From positions 1 through 64,000 of the forward strand of contig NZ_CABVHQ010000004.1 of assembly GCF_902497895.1 (NCBI RefSeq): a stretch of DNA of 64,000 nucleotides. The letters are read 5' to 3'. Under the pieces are notes generated by a model. That model had not been told where the DNA came from and made no database searches. It saw only the letters and a list, made by a program, of their open reading frames with translations. A program made the translations under genes and the position numbers. Source of the stretch: Pseudomonas fluorescens. GTDB taxonomy: Bacteria; Pseudomonadota; Gammaproteobacteria; Pseudomonadales; Pseudomonadaceae. Numbering within the stretch: the first letter of the stretch is position 1; every line of letters begins with the position of its first letter. Below are positions 18,628 through 26,657 of this stretch, piece after piece.

Positions 18628-18944
18628 GTTCAAACAATAGCGTTACCGTGCAGATTCTCGACAAAGAATATTCAATCATCTGCCCCCAGGAAGAGCGCAG
18701 CAACCTGGTGAGCGCCGCCCGCTATCTGGACGGCAAGATGCGCGAAATCCGCAGCAGCGGCAAAGTCATCGGTGCCGATCGCATTGCGGTGATGGCCGCG
18801 CTGAACATCACCCATGACCTGCTGCATAACCAGGAGCGCTCCGAGGTGCAGGCCAGCGGCGGCTCGACCCGCGAGCAGGTCCGCGACCTGCTGGAACGTG
18901 TCGATCTGGTACTCGCCACCGATTCGGATGTCACCAAGGGCTGA
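18624..18944 (+). CDS. zapA: Cell division protein ZapA
   Basis: 106 residues. The N-terminal globular FtsZ-binding part contains VQILDKEYSIICPQEER and LVSAARYLDGKM; the C-terminal helix (IAVMAALNITHDLLHNQ) forms the dimer/tetramer coiled coil. It promotes FtsZ protofilament bundling at midcell. Coupled to the upstream ZapB-like gene and followed after 31 bases by 6S RNA, as in the conserved zapA-ssrS-ygfA order. Confidence 0.95.
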   Translation: MSSNNSVTVQILDKEYSIICPQEERSNLVSAARYLDGKMREIRSSGKVIGADRIAVMAALNITHDLLHNQERSEVQASGGSTREQVRDLLERVDLVLATDSDVTKG

Positions 18945-18963
18945 TTCCTGAGAGTGGTTGCGG

Positions 18964-18969
18964 TATACT
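18964..18969 (+). promoter_or_regulatory. -10 box of the 6S RNA promoter
   Basis: TATACT ends seven bases before the predicted 6S RNA 5' end, the expected position for a sigma-70 -10 element. The -35 region (around CTGATT at 18941-18946) is a poor match, so the start may also depend on readthrough from zapA. Confidence 0.55.
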
Positions 18970-18975
18970 CGCGCC

Positions 18976-19157
18976 ACTCCCTGGGGTGCTTGCCAGTTGG
19001 CGATGTCCCTGAGCCGATTCGCACTACCCTGGAGGTTGCACGTTGGGCCGGTGTGCATGTCCGCTAGACGGAAAGCCTTAAGGCCTACTGCATCTTCCAC
19101 CTTGAACTTTCGGGTTCAAGGGCTAAGTCGACAGCGGTTCATCCGGGGAGCCTGAAT
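18976..19157 (+). ncRNA. ssrS: 6S RNA
   Basis: About 182 bases between zapA and ygfA, the conserved ssrS site. The sequence starts ACTCCCTGGGGTGCTTGCC and contains TCCCTGAGCCGAT, GGAAAGCCTTAAGG, ACCTTGAACTTTCGGGTTCA and CGGGGAGCC, blocks shared with known pseudomonad and enterobacterial 6S RNAs; ends pair to close the long hairpin with its central bubble. 6S RNA mimics an open promoter and sequesters sigma-70 RNA polymerase in stationary phase. Ends are approximate. Confidence 0.93.
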
Positions 19158-19163
19158 TCCTGC

Positions 19164-19197
19164 CCACTGCCAGTTCTGCAAACTGGCAGTGGCTTTT
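19164..19197 (+). terminator. Terminator after 6S RNA
   Basis: Perfect 12-bp stem CCACTGCCAGTT/AACTGGCAGTGG with a five-base loop, followed by CTTTT. It would separate 6S RNA from ygfA, or attenuate a longer ssrS-ygfA transcript. Confidence 0.85.
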
Positions 19198-19244
19198 AAC
19201 GAGTACGCCATCCTGCCGCGCTCGCTCCTGATCAGCCAGAATCC

Positions 19245-19850
19245 ATGACCGAACCTGCGCCGCTTTCCCGCCCGCAACTTCGACGCATGCTGCGCAAAGC
19301 CCGCCGCGAACTCACACCCAGTGAACAACGCGAAGCGGCCCGCGGGCTTTATCGACAACTGGCGCAGCACCCTCTGTTTCGCCGGGCCAGACACATCTCG
19401 CTGTATCTACCCGCCGACGGTGAAATTGATCCGCGTCTGCTGCTGCGTGCCGCGCAGCGTCGGGGCAAGATCATCTACCTGCCGGTGCTCAGTGCCTGGC
19501 CGCGGACCAAGATGGTGTTCCAGCACATTCGCCCTGGGGAAAAGTTTCGTCCCAATCGTTTCGGCATTCCCGAGCCACGATTCAGCACGGCCCGACAACG
19601 CAAGGTCTGGGCCCTGGATTTGGTGTTGTTACCGCTGGTGGGTTTTGATGAGTTCGGCGGTCGTTTGGGTATGGGCGGCGGTTTCTACGACCGCAGCCTG
19701 GCGTATCTGGCGCGGCGCAAAACCTGGCGCAAGCCGACGCTGCTGGGACTGGCCCATGAATGTCAGAAAGTCGATCGACTGGATCAGGCGAGCTGGGATG
19801 TACCGCTGCAAGGAACGGTCACGGACAAGAAGTGGTATTTCGCCGGGTAG
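19245..19850 (+). CDS. ygfA: 5-formyltetrahydrofolate cyclo-ligase
   Basis: 201 residues. ATP-dependent enzyme converting 5-formyl-THF to 5,10-methenyl-THF. The N-terminus is basic (RPQLRRMLRKARREL), typical of the family; the nucleotide/folate loop appears as LPLVGFDEFGGRLGMGGGFYDR (about 128-149) with GMGGGFYDR the hallmark. Directly downstream of 6S RNA, as in most gammaproteobacteria. It belongs with the glycine cleavage genes in one-carbon folate metabolism. Confidence 0.95.
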   Translation: MTEPAPLSRPQLRRMLRKARRELTPSEQREAARGLYRQLAQHPLFRRARHISLYLPADGEIDPRLLLRAAQRRGKIIYLPVLSAWPRTKMVFQHIRPGEKFRPNRFGIPEPRFSTARQRKVWALDLVLLPLVGFDEFGGRLGMGGGFYDRSLAYLARRKTWRKPTLLGLAHECQKVDRLDQASWDVPLQGTVTDKKWYFAG

Positions 19851-19885
19851 ACGCCACTGGAGTCAGCGGCGTCCGTTAAACACTG

Positions 19886-20032
19886 TCAGGGTTTGAGGGG
19901 TTGCTGCTGCGTTGCGACTGAAATCGGGGCCTCGGTCTGGATCGTCCACAGACTCTGCGCATAACCCGTGGTCACGACGCCCAAACCGAACAAAATAACC
20001 AAAATCCATAGTAAATCCGGTTTGCGTTTCAT
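19886..20032 (-). CDS. 48-residue single-pass membrane protein
   Basis: Starts MKRKPDLLWILVILFGLGVV and ends SVATQQQPLKP: a basic N-terminus, one hydrophobic helix (residues 7-24) and a short polar tail. An AAGGGGGGC ribosome binding site lies 6-14 bases upstream of the ATG. It could be an anchored peptide or carry a weak signal peptide ending at GYAQ. It is convergent with ygfA and divergent from the EVE-domain gene. I recall a small hypothetical gene at the same place in P. aeruginosa; function unknown. Confidence 0.65.
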   Translation of the reverse strand: MKRKPDLLWILVILFGLGVVTTGYAQSLWTIQTEAPISVATQQQPLKP

Positions 20033-20226
20033 CGATTGCCCCCCTTCAGGCAAATCACACACGATGACAGCAGCGGTTTTTTATAGGCCGTGCAGCAGCG
20101 TCAAGCTTAGAAGGCCGGCATTCTGCGGTAACGTGAACCGACACGCAAATGCTGGCGTCAACCGACTGTCGGTTTGTCATAAAATTGCCTGACAACCTGT
20201 CCACTTCCCCTCCAGGAGCAAAAACG

Positions 20227-20676
20227 ATGGCCTATTGGCTGATGAAATCCGAGCCGGAAGAACTCTCGATCAAGGGCCTGGAGACCCTCGGCGAAGCGCG
20301 CTGGGACGGGGTACGCAACTATCAGGCTCGCAACTTTCTGCGGGCCATGGCGCAGGGTGATGAGTTTTTCTTCTATCACTCCAGTTGCCCTGAGCCAGGC
20401 ATTGCCGGGATCGGGCGCATTGCCCAAGCGGCCTATCCGGATCCGACCGCGCTGGATCCGGAAAGCGTGTATTTCGATCCTAAAGCCAGCTCCGAGAAAA
20501 ATCCCTGGAGCGCGATCACCGTCGCCCATGCCGAGACCTTTTCTAAAGTCCTGAGCCTGGGCTATCTGAAACAGCAGACCGCGCTGGCGCAGTTGCCTCT
20601 TGTACAGAAAGGCAGTCGGCTGTCGGTGATGCCGGTAACCACCGAGCAATGGGCGGCGGTTTTGGCGTTGCGCTGA
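20227..20676 (+). CDS. EVE domain-containing protein
   Basis: 149 residues, one EVE (PUA-like) domain. The signature MAYWLMKSEPEELSI, WDGVRNYQARNFLR and the aromatic-cage region FFFYHSS are visible. EVE domains bind modified bases in nucleic acids and are related to YTH; the ligand here is unknown. The ATG at 20227 follows CCAGGAG. Stands alone, followed by a REP pair. Confidence 0.9.
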   Translation: MAYWLMKSEPEELSIKGLETLGEARWDGVRNYQARNFLRAMAQGDEFFFYHSSCPEPGIAGIGRIAQAAYPDPTALDPESVYFDPKASSEKNPWSAITVAHAETFSKVLSLGYLKQQTALAQLPLVQKGSRLSVMPVTTEQWAAVLALR

Positions 20677-20700
20677 GCGCGGGCAAACACAAATTCCCCC

Positions 20701-20789
20701 GTAGGAGCTGCCGGAGGCTGCGATCTTTTGATCTTGCTCTTCGGCAACTCCGGCACCGCCAAAAGATCGCAGGCTGCGCCAGCTCCTAC
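20701..20789. repeat. REP family A inverted pair
   Basis: Inverted copies GTAGGAGCTGCCGGAGGCTG and the reverse variant CAGGCTGCGCCAGCTCCTAC, about 30 bases apart, between the EVE gene and the convergent FliL-like gene. Confidence 0.88.
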
Positions 20790-20859
20790 GCCAACCGAGT
20801 ACACCCGCAGAGACCGGGTGAGCGCGTACCGAATAGTGGGGTTTCCCGTAGAAAAACAG

Positions 20860-21267
20860 CTATTGAATAATCAGGTTATTGAACAACAGATCATCCACCA
20901 TCGGCTTACCGGTTTCGTCGCTCATCACTTGCCGGGTCTGTTTCAAGGCTTCCTGGCGGAGCTTTTCCTTGGTTTCGACGTTACTCATGGTCTCGGTGGT
21001 CTGCTGGGAAAACAACGCCACCAACTGATTGCGGATCAAGGGCTGATTGGCCTTCACCGCCTGCGCCGCTTCATCACCTGTCACCCGCAAGGCCACATCG
21101 GCCTTGAACACCTTGAGTTTCGGGCTGCCATCCAGACCATAGTTGCCAACGAAGGGCGGGCTCAGGCTGATGTAGCTGACTTTCGGTGCGGTCCCCTCTT
21201 TGGCTTCTTCGGCTATCGCTGCCATTGGCAGAGACAGGGCCAGCATCAACATGATCCACACTTTCAC
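20860..21267 (-). CDS. FliL-like periplasmic protein
   Basis: 135 residues with a signal peptide (MKVWIMLMLALSLPMAAIAEE). The mature part has the FliL C-terminal pattern YISLSPPFVGNYG, VALRVTGDEAAQAVKANQPL, IRNQLVALFSQ. True FliL has an N-terminal membrane anchor and sits in the flagellar fliLMNOPQ operon; this isolated copy with a cleavable signal is a paralogue of unknown role, possibly a soluble periplasmic relative. About 190 bases separate it from the divergent oxidoreductase. Confidence 0.82.
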   Translation of the reverse strand: MKVWIMLMLALSLPMAAIAEEAKEGTAPKVSYISLSPPFVGNYGLDGSPKLKVFKADVALRVTGDEAAQAVKANQPLIRNQLVALFSQQTTETMSNVETKEKLRQEALKQTRQVMSDETGKPMVDDLLFNNLIIQ

Positions 21268-21458
21268 AGTTCGCTCCTTATCCGGTTTGCGGCCTAGTGG
21301 CCTGTTTGGCTAGCCAATACTGGCCACCAGAATAACGACCCGCCCAAGCGAGCCCAAGCACCAAGCTTATGGCTGACTATCAGGGTCGGGCATGCTCGTT
21401 GACCACTTGATTCACACACCTACACTTATCGGCCATCACTCCCAAAGGAATAGCCCTG

Positions 21459-22436
21459 ATGAAAGCCGTGCTGTGCAAAGCCTTCGGCCCTGCCGAAACG
21501 CTGGTGCTGGAAGAAGTCGCCAGTCCTCAAGCGAAGAAGAACGAGATCCTGCTGGACGTGCACGCCGCCGGGGTGAATTTCCCGGACACGCTGATCATTG
21601 AGGGCAAGTACCAGTTCAAGCCGCCCTTCCCGTTTTCCCCCGGTGGCGAAGCGGCCGGCGTGGTCAGCGCGGTGGGCGAAAAGGTCAGCCACCTCAAGGT
21701 CGGCGACCGGGTCATGGCACTCACCGGCTGGGGCAGCTTCGCCGAACAGGTCGCGGTGCCCGGCTATAACGTGCTGCCAATTCCCGCGGCCATGGACTTC
21801 AACACCGCCGCCGCGTTCAGCATGACCTACGGCACCTCAATGCACGCGCTGAAACAACGCGCCAACCTGCAACCCGGCGAAACCCTGGTGGTGCTCGGCG
21901 CATCCGGTGGAGTCGGCCTCGCCGCCGTGGAAATCGGCAAAGCCATGGGCGCCCGGGTCATCGCCGCCGCCAGCAGCGCCGAGAAACTCGCCGTCGCCAA
22001 GGCCGCCGGTGCCGATGAGCTGATCAACTACAGCGAAACCAACCTCAAGGAGGAAATCAAACGCCTCACCGACGGCCAGGGCGCCGACGTGATCTACGAC
22101 CCGGTCGGCGGCGACCTGTTCGACCAGGCCATCCGCGCCATCGCCTGGAACGGCCGCCTGCTGGTGGTCGGCTTCGCCAGCGGGCGCATTCCCGAATTGC
22201 CAGTCAACCTTGCGCTGCTCAAAGGCGCAGCGGTAGTCGGCGTGTTCTGGGGCTCGTTCGCCCAGCGTCAGCCACAGGACAACGCAGCGAACTTCCAGCA
22301 GTTGTTTGGCTGGTTCGCTGAGGGCAAGTTGAAGCCGTTGGTGTCGCAGGTTTATCCGCTGGCCGAAGCGGCTCAAGCCATCAATGATCTCGGCCAGCGC
22401 AAGGCGGTCGGGAAAGTGGTGGTGCAGGTTCGCTGA
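21459..22436 (+). CDS. Zinc-independent NADPH:quinone oxidoreductase (MDR family)
   Basis: 325 residues. GroES-like N-terminal part with VHAAGVNFPDTLIIEGKY and SPGGEAAGVV, and a Rossmann domain with VLGASGGVGLAAVEIGKA (about 147-164), the AxxGxxG-type NADPH site of quinone reductases/zeta-crystallins. No catalytic zinc cysteines. Probably reduces quinones or alpha,beta-unsaturated carbonyls in the cytoplasm. The ATG follows CCAAAGGAATAGCC. Monocistronic; convergent with the TonB-like gene after 81 bases. Confidence 0.9.
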   Translation: MKAVLCKAFGPAETLVLEEVASPQAKKNEILLDVHAAGVNFPDTLIIEGKYQFKPPFPFSPGGEAAGVVSAVGEKVSHLKVGDRVMALTGWGSFAEQVAVPGYNVLPIPAAMDFNTAAAFSMTYGTSMHALKQRANLQPGETLVVLGASGGVGLAAVEIGKAMGARVIAAASSAEKLAVAKAAGADELINYSETNLKEEIKRLTDGQGADVIYDPVGGDLFDQAIRAIAWNGRLLVVGFASGRIPELPVNLALLKGAAVVGVFWGSFAQRQPQDNAANFQQLFGWFAEGKLKPLVSQVYPLAEAAQAINDLGQRKAVGKVVVQVR

Positions 22437-22517
22437 ATTCGCCGCTGAGTTCGCGCAAGCGGTCTGAACGTCCGATGATGTCGTTCAGACCTCAGTGACG
22501 CTTTTCATCGACCACCC

Positions 22518-23135
22518 CTACAGTAATTTGCGGATTTCCTCCGGCAGGAAACGCACATATCTGGAAGTAGGACTGGTGCTGCACTGCCTGACAATGTACG
22601 GCACACTTCGATTGAGCCGGGCGATCAATGCCAGACGCTCGGCTTCCGGCAATTGCGTCGTGTGAAACACGTTCGACAGATAACCTCGGGTGTAATTGAA
22701 CACAGGCATATCGACCCACGATGACTCCGGGTAACGAAGCGCCTCCTCATTAAAGTCTCGGCATCTCCACTTATTGACCGATTTATTGAAGTGAATGGGT
22801 AAATCCAGGTCGAGTCGAAAAACCATCGGTGCGACAACCTCCACTACGGCGGGGTTGTCGCTATCGACCGTCCACGGTCTGAAGCGCCACTGGCTCACGG
22901 CGGCCAGGGCGGCCCCGGCCAGTTGCGGATGAGAGTTCTCCAGCGCCCTCACCTCACTGACGGAGCCATCGGCATGGGCGGTGAACGCAATCCGGACGTC
23001 ACCCGTGACGCCTTTCCTGAACAACTCACTGGGATAATCCGGCTTGGGAGTGTGCTCTGGAATCAGAGTGACCTGCGCTGCCGCGCTATCAACAAGAATG
23101 AAAAATCCTAAAACAAACCCAAGCCACCACTGCAT
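22518..23135 (-). CDS. Secreted TonB C-terminal-domain protein
   Basis: 205 residues. Signal peptide MQWWLGFVLGFFILVDSAAA, then a TonB_C-like domain (PDYPSELFRKGVTGDVRIAF, with SQWRFRPW, about 30-110) and a roughly 90-residue C-terminal extension without known motif containing three Cys. It lacks the membrane anchor plus Pro-rich linker of energy-transducing TonB, and no exbBD genes are near, so energy transduction is unlikely. The ATG at 23135 (GAAGGGTGG upstream) is preferred over the longer frame to 23321. Base composition is visibly lower in GC than the neighbours. Confidence 0.7.
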   Translation of the reverse strand: MQWWLGFVLGFFILVDSAAAQVTLIPEHTPKPDYPSELFRKGVTGDVRIAFTAHADGSVSEVRALENSHPQLAGAALAAVSQWRFRPWTVDSDNPAVVEVVAPMVFRLDLDLPIHFNKSVNKWRCRDFNEEALRYPESSWVDMPVFNYTRGYLSNVFHTTQLPEAERLALIARLNRSVPYIVRQCSTSPTSRYVRFLPEEIRKLL

Positions 23136-23335
23136 AACACCACCCTTCTCGACTCCGATGCCAAGCCTGGCAAGAGTGCTAAAGGTTAAAACAGTGCGGG
23201 GACCCAGCAAATGCCATGGCTTCTCATTTGCTTGAAGGAGATTTCCCACTGCCAAGCCCCACGTTGCGTTTACCCACCCACATAACGAATGAGTGGTAAC
23301 TCTTCCCACAACGCCCTCCACTTATATCTAAGCGA

Positions 23336-23355
23336 CATGTTCGTAAAAGAACATG
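23336..23355. promoter_or_regulatory. Palindrome upstream of glpT
   Basis: CATGTTC-N6-GAACATG, 7-bp arms, about 110 bases before the glpT start and 200 before the divergent TonB-like start. It is in the AT-rich 328-base gap 23136-23463, which otherwise shows no ORF. A binding site for a dimeric regulator or cAMP-CRP-like protein is possible. Confidence 0.3.
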
Positions 23356-23401
23356 CAATCCCTCTGATTTCCGCTGTTTCGCCCATGTAAAGCGATGCTA
23401 T

Positions 23402-23415
23402 TTTCGGTAACGAAA
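23402..23415. promoter_or_regulatory. Possible GlpR (DeoR-type) operator
   Basis: TTTCG-GTAA-CGAAA, an inverted repeat 49-62 bases upstream of glpT. DeoR-family GlpR operators in pseudomonads contain similar TTTCG..CGAAA half-sites. Position suits repression of glpT in the absence of glycerol-3-phosphate. Confidence 0.4.
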
Positions 23416-23463
23416 CTGTAACATTCGCATCCGCAGTCAAAACAAGAAATCTGGAGCCTTTGA

Positions 23464-24813
23464 ATGTTTGCTTTCTTTCGTCCTGCCGCACATCAGGCTC
23501 CATTGCCTGAAGAAAAAATAGACAGCACCTACCGCCGCTTGCGCTGGCAGATCTTCGCCGGGATTTTCATCGGCTATGCGGGTTACTACCTGCTGCGCAA
23601 GAACTTCTCCCTGGCCATGCCGTACCTGATCGACGAAGGCTACAGCCGTGGTCAGCTGGGGCTGGCGATGTCGGCGATTGCCATCGCCTACGGTTTGTCC
23701 AAGTTCCTCATGGGCCTGGTGTCCGACCGTTCCAACCCGCGCTACTTTCTGCCATTCGGTTTGCTGGTATCGGCCGGGGTGATGTTTGTTTTCGGCTTCG
23801 CGCCTTGGGCGACGTCCAGCGTGACCATGATGTTCATTCTGTTGTTCATCAATGGCTGGGCTCAGGGCATGGGCTGGCCACCGAGCGGCCGAACTATGGT
23901 GCACTGGTGGTCGCAGAAGGAACGCGGCGGCGTGGTATCGGTATGGAACGTTGCGCACAACGTCGGCGGTGGCCTGATCGGCCCGCTGTTCCTGCTTGGT
24001 ATGGGCTTGTTCAACGACTGGCATGCGGCGTTTTATGTGCCGGCAGCCGTGGCCTTGCTGGTGGCGGTGTTCGCTTTTGTTGCGATGCGCGACACCCCGC
24101 AATCGGTCGGCCTGCCGCCGATCGAGAAGTACAAGAACGATTACCCGGAAGGCTACGATGCGAGCCACGAAGATGAATTCAGCGCCAAGGAAATCTTCGT
24201 CAAGTACGTGCTGCGCAACAAAATGCTCTGGTACATCGCCATGGCCAACGTCTTTGTCTACCTGCTGCGCTACGGCGTGCTGGACTGGGCACCGACCTAC
24301 CTCAAGGAAGCCAAAGGCTTCACCGTGGATAAAACTTCCTGGGCCTATTTCTTCTACGAGTGGGCAGGGATCCCCGGCACGCTGCTGTGCGGCTGGATGT
24401 CGGACAAGATCTTCCGTGGCAACCGCGGCCTGACCGGCATGGTGTTCATGGCGCTGGTGACCGTGGCGACCCTGGTTTACTGGCTCAACCCGGCGGGCAA
24501 TCCAATGGTTGACATGATCGCACTGCTCTCCATCGGCTTCCTGATCTACGGCCCGGTAATGCTGATCGGTCTGCAGGCGCTGGAACTGGCACCGAAGAAA
24601 GCCGCTGGCACCGCTGCCGGCTTCACGGGTCTGTTCGGTTACCTGGGTGGGTCGGTCGCCGCCAGTGCAGCGATGGGCTACACCGTGGACCATTTCGGCT
24701 GGGATGGCGGCTTCGTGTTGCTGGTGAGTGCCTGCCTGTTGGCCATGGTCTTCCTGGCGCCGACCCTGGGGCACAAGCAAGTCGCCAGTCAGAGTCGCGA
24801 AGCGATCGCCTGA
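23464..24813 (+). CDS. glpT: Glycerol-3-phosphate:phosphate antiporter
   Basis: 449 residues, 12 membrane segments, organophosphate:Pi antiporter branch of the major facilitator superfamily. Characteristic features are [18 protein letters not shown] in the first membrane region (the Arg binds phosphate), [19 protein letters not shown] and [11 protein letters not shown]. The length and these motifs favour GlpT over UhpT. The ATG has CTGGAGC upstream. Its last 25 bases overlap the convergent chaC gene. Confidence 0.95.
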   Translation: MFAFFRPAAHQAPLPEEKIDSTYRRLRWQIFAGIFIGYAGYYLLRKNFSLAMPYLIDEGYSRGQLGLAMSAIAIAYGLSKFLMGLVSDRSNPRYFLPFGLLVSAGVMFVFGFAPWATSSVTMMFILLFINGWAQGMGWPPSGRTMVHWWSQKERGGVVSVWNVAHNVGGGLIGPLFLLGMGLFNDWHAAFYVPAAVALLVAVFAFVAMRDTPQSVGLPPIEKYKNDYPEGYDASHEDEFSAKEIFVKYVLRNKMLWYIAMANVFVYLLRYGVLDWAPTYLKEAKGFTVDKTSWAYFFYEWAGIPGTLLCGWMSDKIFRGNRGLTGMVFMALVTVATLVYWLNPAGNPMVDMIALLSIGFLIYGPVMLIGLQALELAPKKAAGTAAGFTGLFGYLGGSVAASAAMGYTVDHFGWDGGFVLLVSACLLAMVFLAPTLGHKQVASQSREAIA

Positions 24814-25457
24814 TCCAAGCTTGATTGGCAGCGCTTGAGCCGCGCCTCCAGATTCCGGTCGGGCATAGCGTGGCTACGCAGGGCGCTGGCGGTCTGCTCG
24901 ACATAATCGCGAGTGGTGCCGTAACGTCCGCAAGCGCTTTCGAACACCTGGCTCAGCACATGATCCGGCAAATTGCCGGCATAGCTGGGCAGGTGCCGCT
25001 CCAGAACAAAGCCCAGGGCCTGAACCCGGCTTCCATCTTCGAGACGGCAGTTGAGCCAGTGTGGGCGATAGGACGGGAACGGCATCTCGCGCTGCCAAAG
25101 GGCGTAGAGCGACGCTTCCAGCTGATCTTCCGGCAAGCGATAGGCGAAGCCGCTGCAAGAACCGCCACGATCCAGACCGAATACCAGTCCTGGCATTTCC
25201 GGGGTGCCGCGGTGTTCGTGAGACCACAGGTATAAGCCACGATGATAACCATGCACTCGCCCGCGTACCCGTTCGACCGCCGAGCATTCAGGACGCCAGA
25301 TCAATGAGCCGTAGGCAAATAACCAGACCGGACCTCCCTTGTGCCGGCCCATAGTGGCCTGCATCGAACTCATTAACTGCTCGTGAGTGAGCTGCGGTCC
25401 CAGGTCGAGCCGCGGCGGGTATGGAGGATGCAAAAAAGCAGGTTCGATGGCTGTCAT
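24789..25457 (-). CDS. ChaC-like gamma-glutamylcyclotransferase
   Basis: 222 residues. The glutathione-specific ChaC fold is shown by [14 protein letters not shown] (about 43-56; YGSL substrate loop), [17 protein letters not shown] and the catalytic Glu region in the middle of the barrel. It cleaves glutathione to 5-oxoproline and Cys-Gly. The ATG at 25457 has GAGGAGC about 14 bases upstream. Its 3' end overlaps glpT tail-to-tail by 25 bases. Upstream lies a good sigma-54-type promoter and a long palindrome. Confidence 0.9.
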   Translation of the reverse strand: MTAIEPAFLHPPYPPRLDLGPQLTHEQLMSSMQATMGRHKGGPVWLFAYGSLIWRPECSAVERVRGRVHGYHRGLYLWSHEHRGTPEMPGLVFGLDRGGSCSGFAYRLPEDQLEASLYALWQREMPFPSYRPHWLNCRLEDGSRVQALGFVLERHLPSYAGNLPDHVLSQVFESACGRYGTTRDYVEQTASALRSHAMPDRNLEARLKRCQSSLDQAIASRL

Positions 25458-25541
25458 GGCGAATAGCGTTCAGCTCCTCGCGTATTAAAAGAGTTACTTA
25501 ATAGAACGCGCCGCTGTAATCCCGAGACACATAAGTTTCAG

Positions 25542-25558
25542 AGCAAGTTAGGTGCCAA
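25542..25558 (-). promoter_or_regulatory. Sigma-54 promoter candidate for chaC
   Basis: On the minus strand TTGGCACCTAACTTGCT matches the -24/-12 consensus, with the invariant GG and GC exactly ten bases apart. It lies about 85 bases before the chaC start in an intergenic region and points at chaC. Confidence 0.6.
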
Positions 25559-25589
25559 TAAATTTTGCGCACTCCTGCATATACCTTAA

Positions 25590-25617
25590 CGATATTTATC
25601 CGATTGGATAAATATCG
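25590..25617. promoter_or_regulatory. Perfect 12-bp inverted repeat upstream of the chaC promoter
   Basis: CGATATTTATCC-GATT-GGATAAATATCG: 12-bp perfect arms, 4-base spacer, AT-rich, no T-run on either side. Centred about 45 bases upstream of the -24 element, it would suit an enhancer-binding protein site for sigma-54; it is also 72 bases beyond the stop of the convergently read ferredoxin-reductase gene, so an mRNA hairpin is the alternative. Confidence 0.5.
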
Positions 25618-25688
25618 AAAGGCTATATAGGGGGTTATATGGAAACTGACGACTGAACGAGATCAGAATCTCGAATCAAAATCGCGGA

Positions 25689-26657
25689 TCAAGATCGCGG
25701 CGCGTAAGCAAATACATCAGCCCGCATCTGATGAGCATCCATTCCAGCGTTGACCAAGGCGTCCAGGGTGCCGTAGACCATCGCCGGCGAACCGCTGGCA
25801 TACACATGCACCGACTTCAGGTCGGCGATGTCTTCACAGACCGCCTCATGCAACATGCCGCAACGCCCTTCCCAGCCGCACAGATCGCTGACAACTTTGT
25901 GCAGGAACAGATTGGGCAACTTCAGCCACTCATCCCAGTGCTCGATTTCATAGAAATCTTCCGGCCGCCGCACGCCCCAGTACAGATGCACCGGGTGTTT
26001 GAAGCCCTTGGACCGGCAATGTTCGATCAGGCTGTGGATCTGGCCCATACCGGTGCCTGCGCCGATCAGCACCAATGGGCCGTCCGGCAGTTCAGCCAGG
26101 TGCGTATCACCGAACGGCATCTCGATCCGCACCATGGTATTGCGCTGCAGTTGCTCGATCAGGCTCAACGCACTGCTTTCGCGCGCCAACACATGGATTT
26201 CCAGTTCACGCCCCGAATGCGGCGCGGAGGCCAGGGAGAATGCGGATTTCTCGCCATTCTCACGCTCGATCATCAAGTACTGACCAGCGTGATAGCGCGG
26301 CGGCTTGCCGGCTGGCGCCCGTAGGCGTACCCGCCAGGTATCGCCGCCGACTTCAATGCATTGAGTGACCTGACACGAGAAACTGCGCACCGGCAATTCT
26401 CCCAGCGCAAGCACGCCATCCCACAGCACGATGCAGTCTTCCAGCGGCTCTGCTATGCAAGTGTAGAACTCGCCGTGATCACGAACATCACCGGCCTGCT
26501 CCACCCGCCCTTCAACCAGCAGCGCGCCACACACATGGCAATTGCCATTGCGGCAGCTCTGCGGACATTCATAGCCCAGGCGTCGTGCCGCATCAAGGAT
26601 CCGCTCACCGGGCAATATCTCAAGCACTGCTCCGGACGGCTGCAAGGTTACACGCAT
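25689..26657 (-). CDS. 2Fe-2S ferredoxin/FAD-NAD(P)H reductase (CDP-6-deoxy-glucoseen reductase-like)
   Basis: 322 residues. N-terminal plant-type ferredoxin domain with the cluster ligands CPQSCRNGNCHVCGA (about 35-49) and a later Cys near TCIAEP; then a ferredoxin-reductase FAD domain (RYHAGQYLMIER and SAFSLASAP) and NAD domain (VLIGAGTGMGQIHSLIEH). Such proteins pass electrons from NAD(P)H to a partner oxygenase or reductase. The ATG shares one base with the ubiD stop (TGATG), so the two are coupled; a role connected with ubiquinone synthesis or flavin supply is inference. Confidence 0.88.
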   Translation of the reverse strand: MRVTLQPSGAVLEILPGERILDAARRLGYECPQSCRNGNCHVCGALLVEGRVEQAGDVRDHGEFYTCIAEPLEDCIVLWDGVLALGELPVRSFSCQVTQCIEVGGDTWRVRLRAPAGKPPRYHAGQYLMIERENGEKSAFSLASAPHSGRELEIHVLARESSALSLIEQLQRNTMVRIEMPFGDTHLAELPDGPLVLIGAGTGMGQIHSLIEHCRSKGFKHPVHLYWGVRRPEDFYEIEHWDEWLKLPNLFLHKVVSDLCGWEGRCGMLHEAVCEDIADLKSVHVYASGSPAMVYGTLDALVNAGMDAHQMRADVFAYAPRS

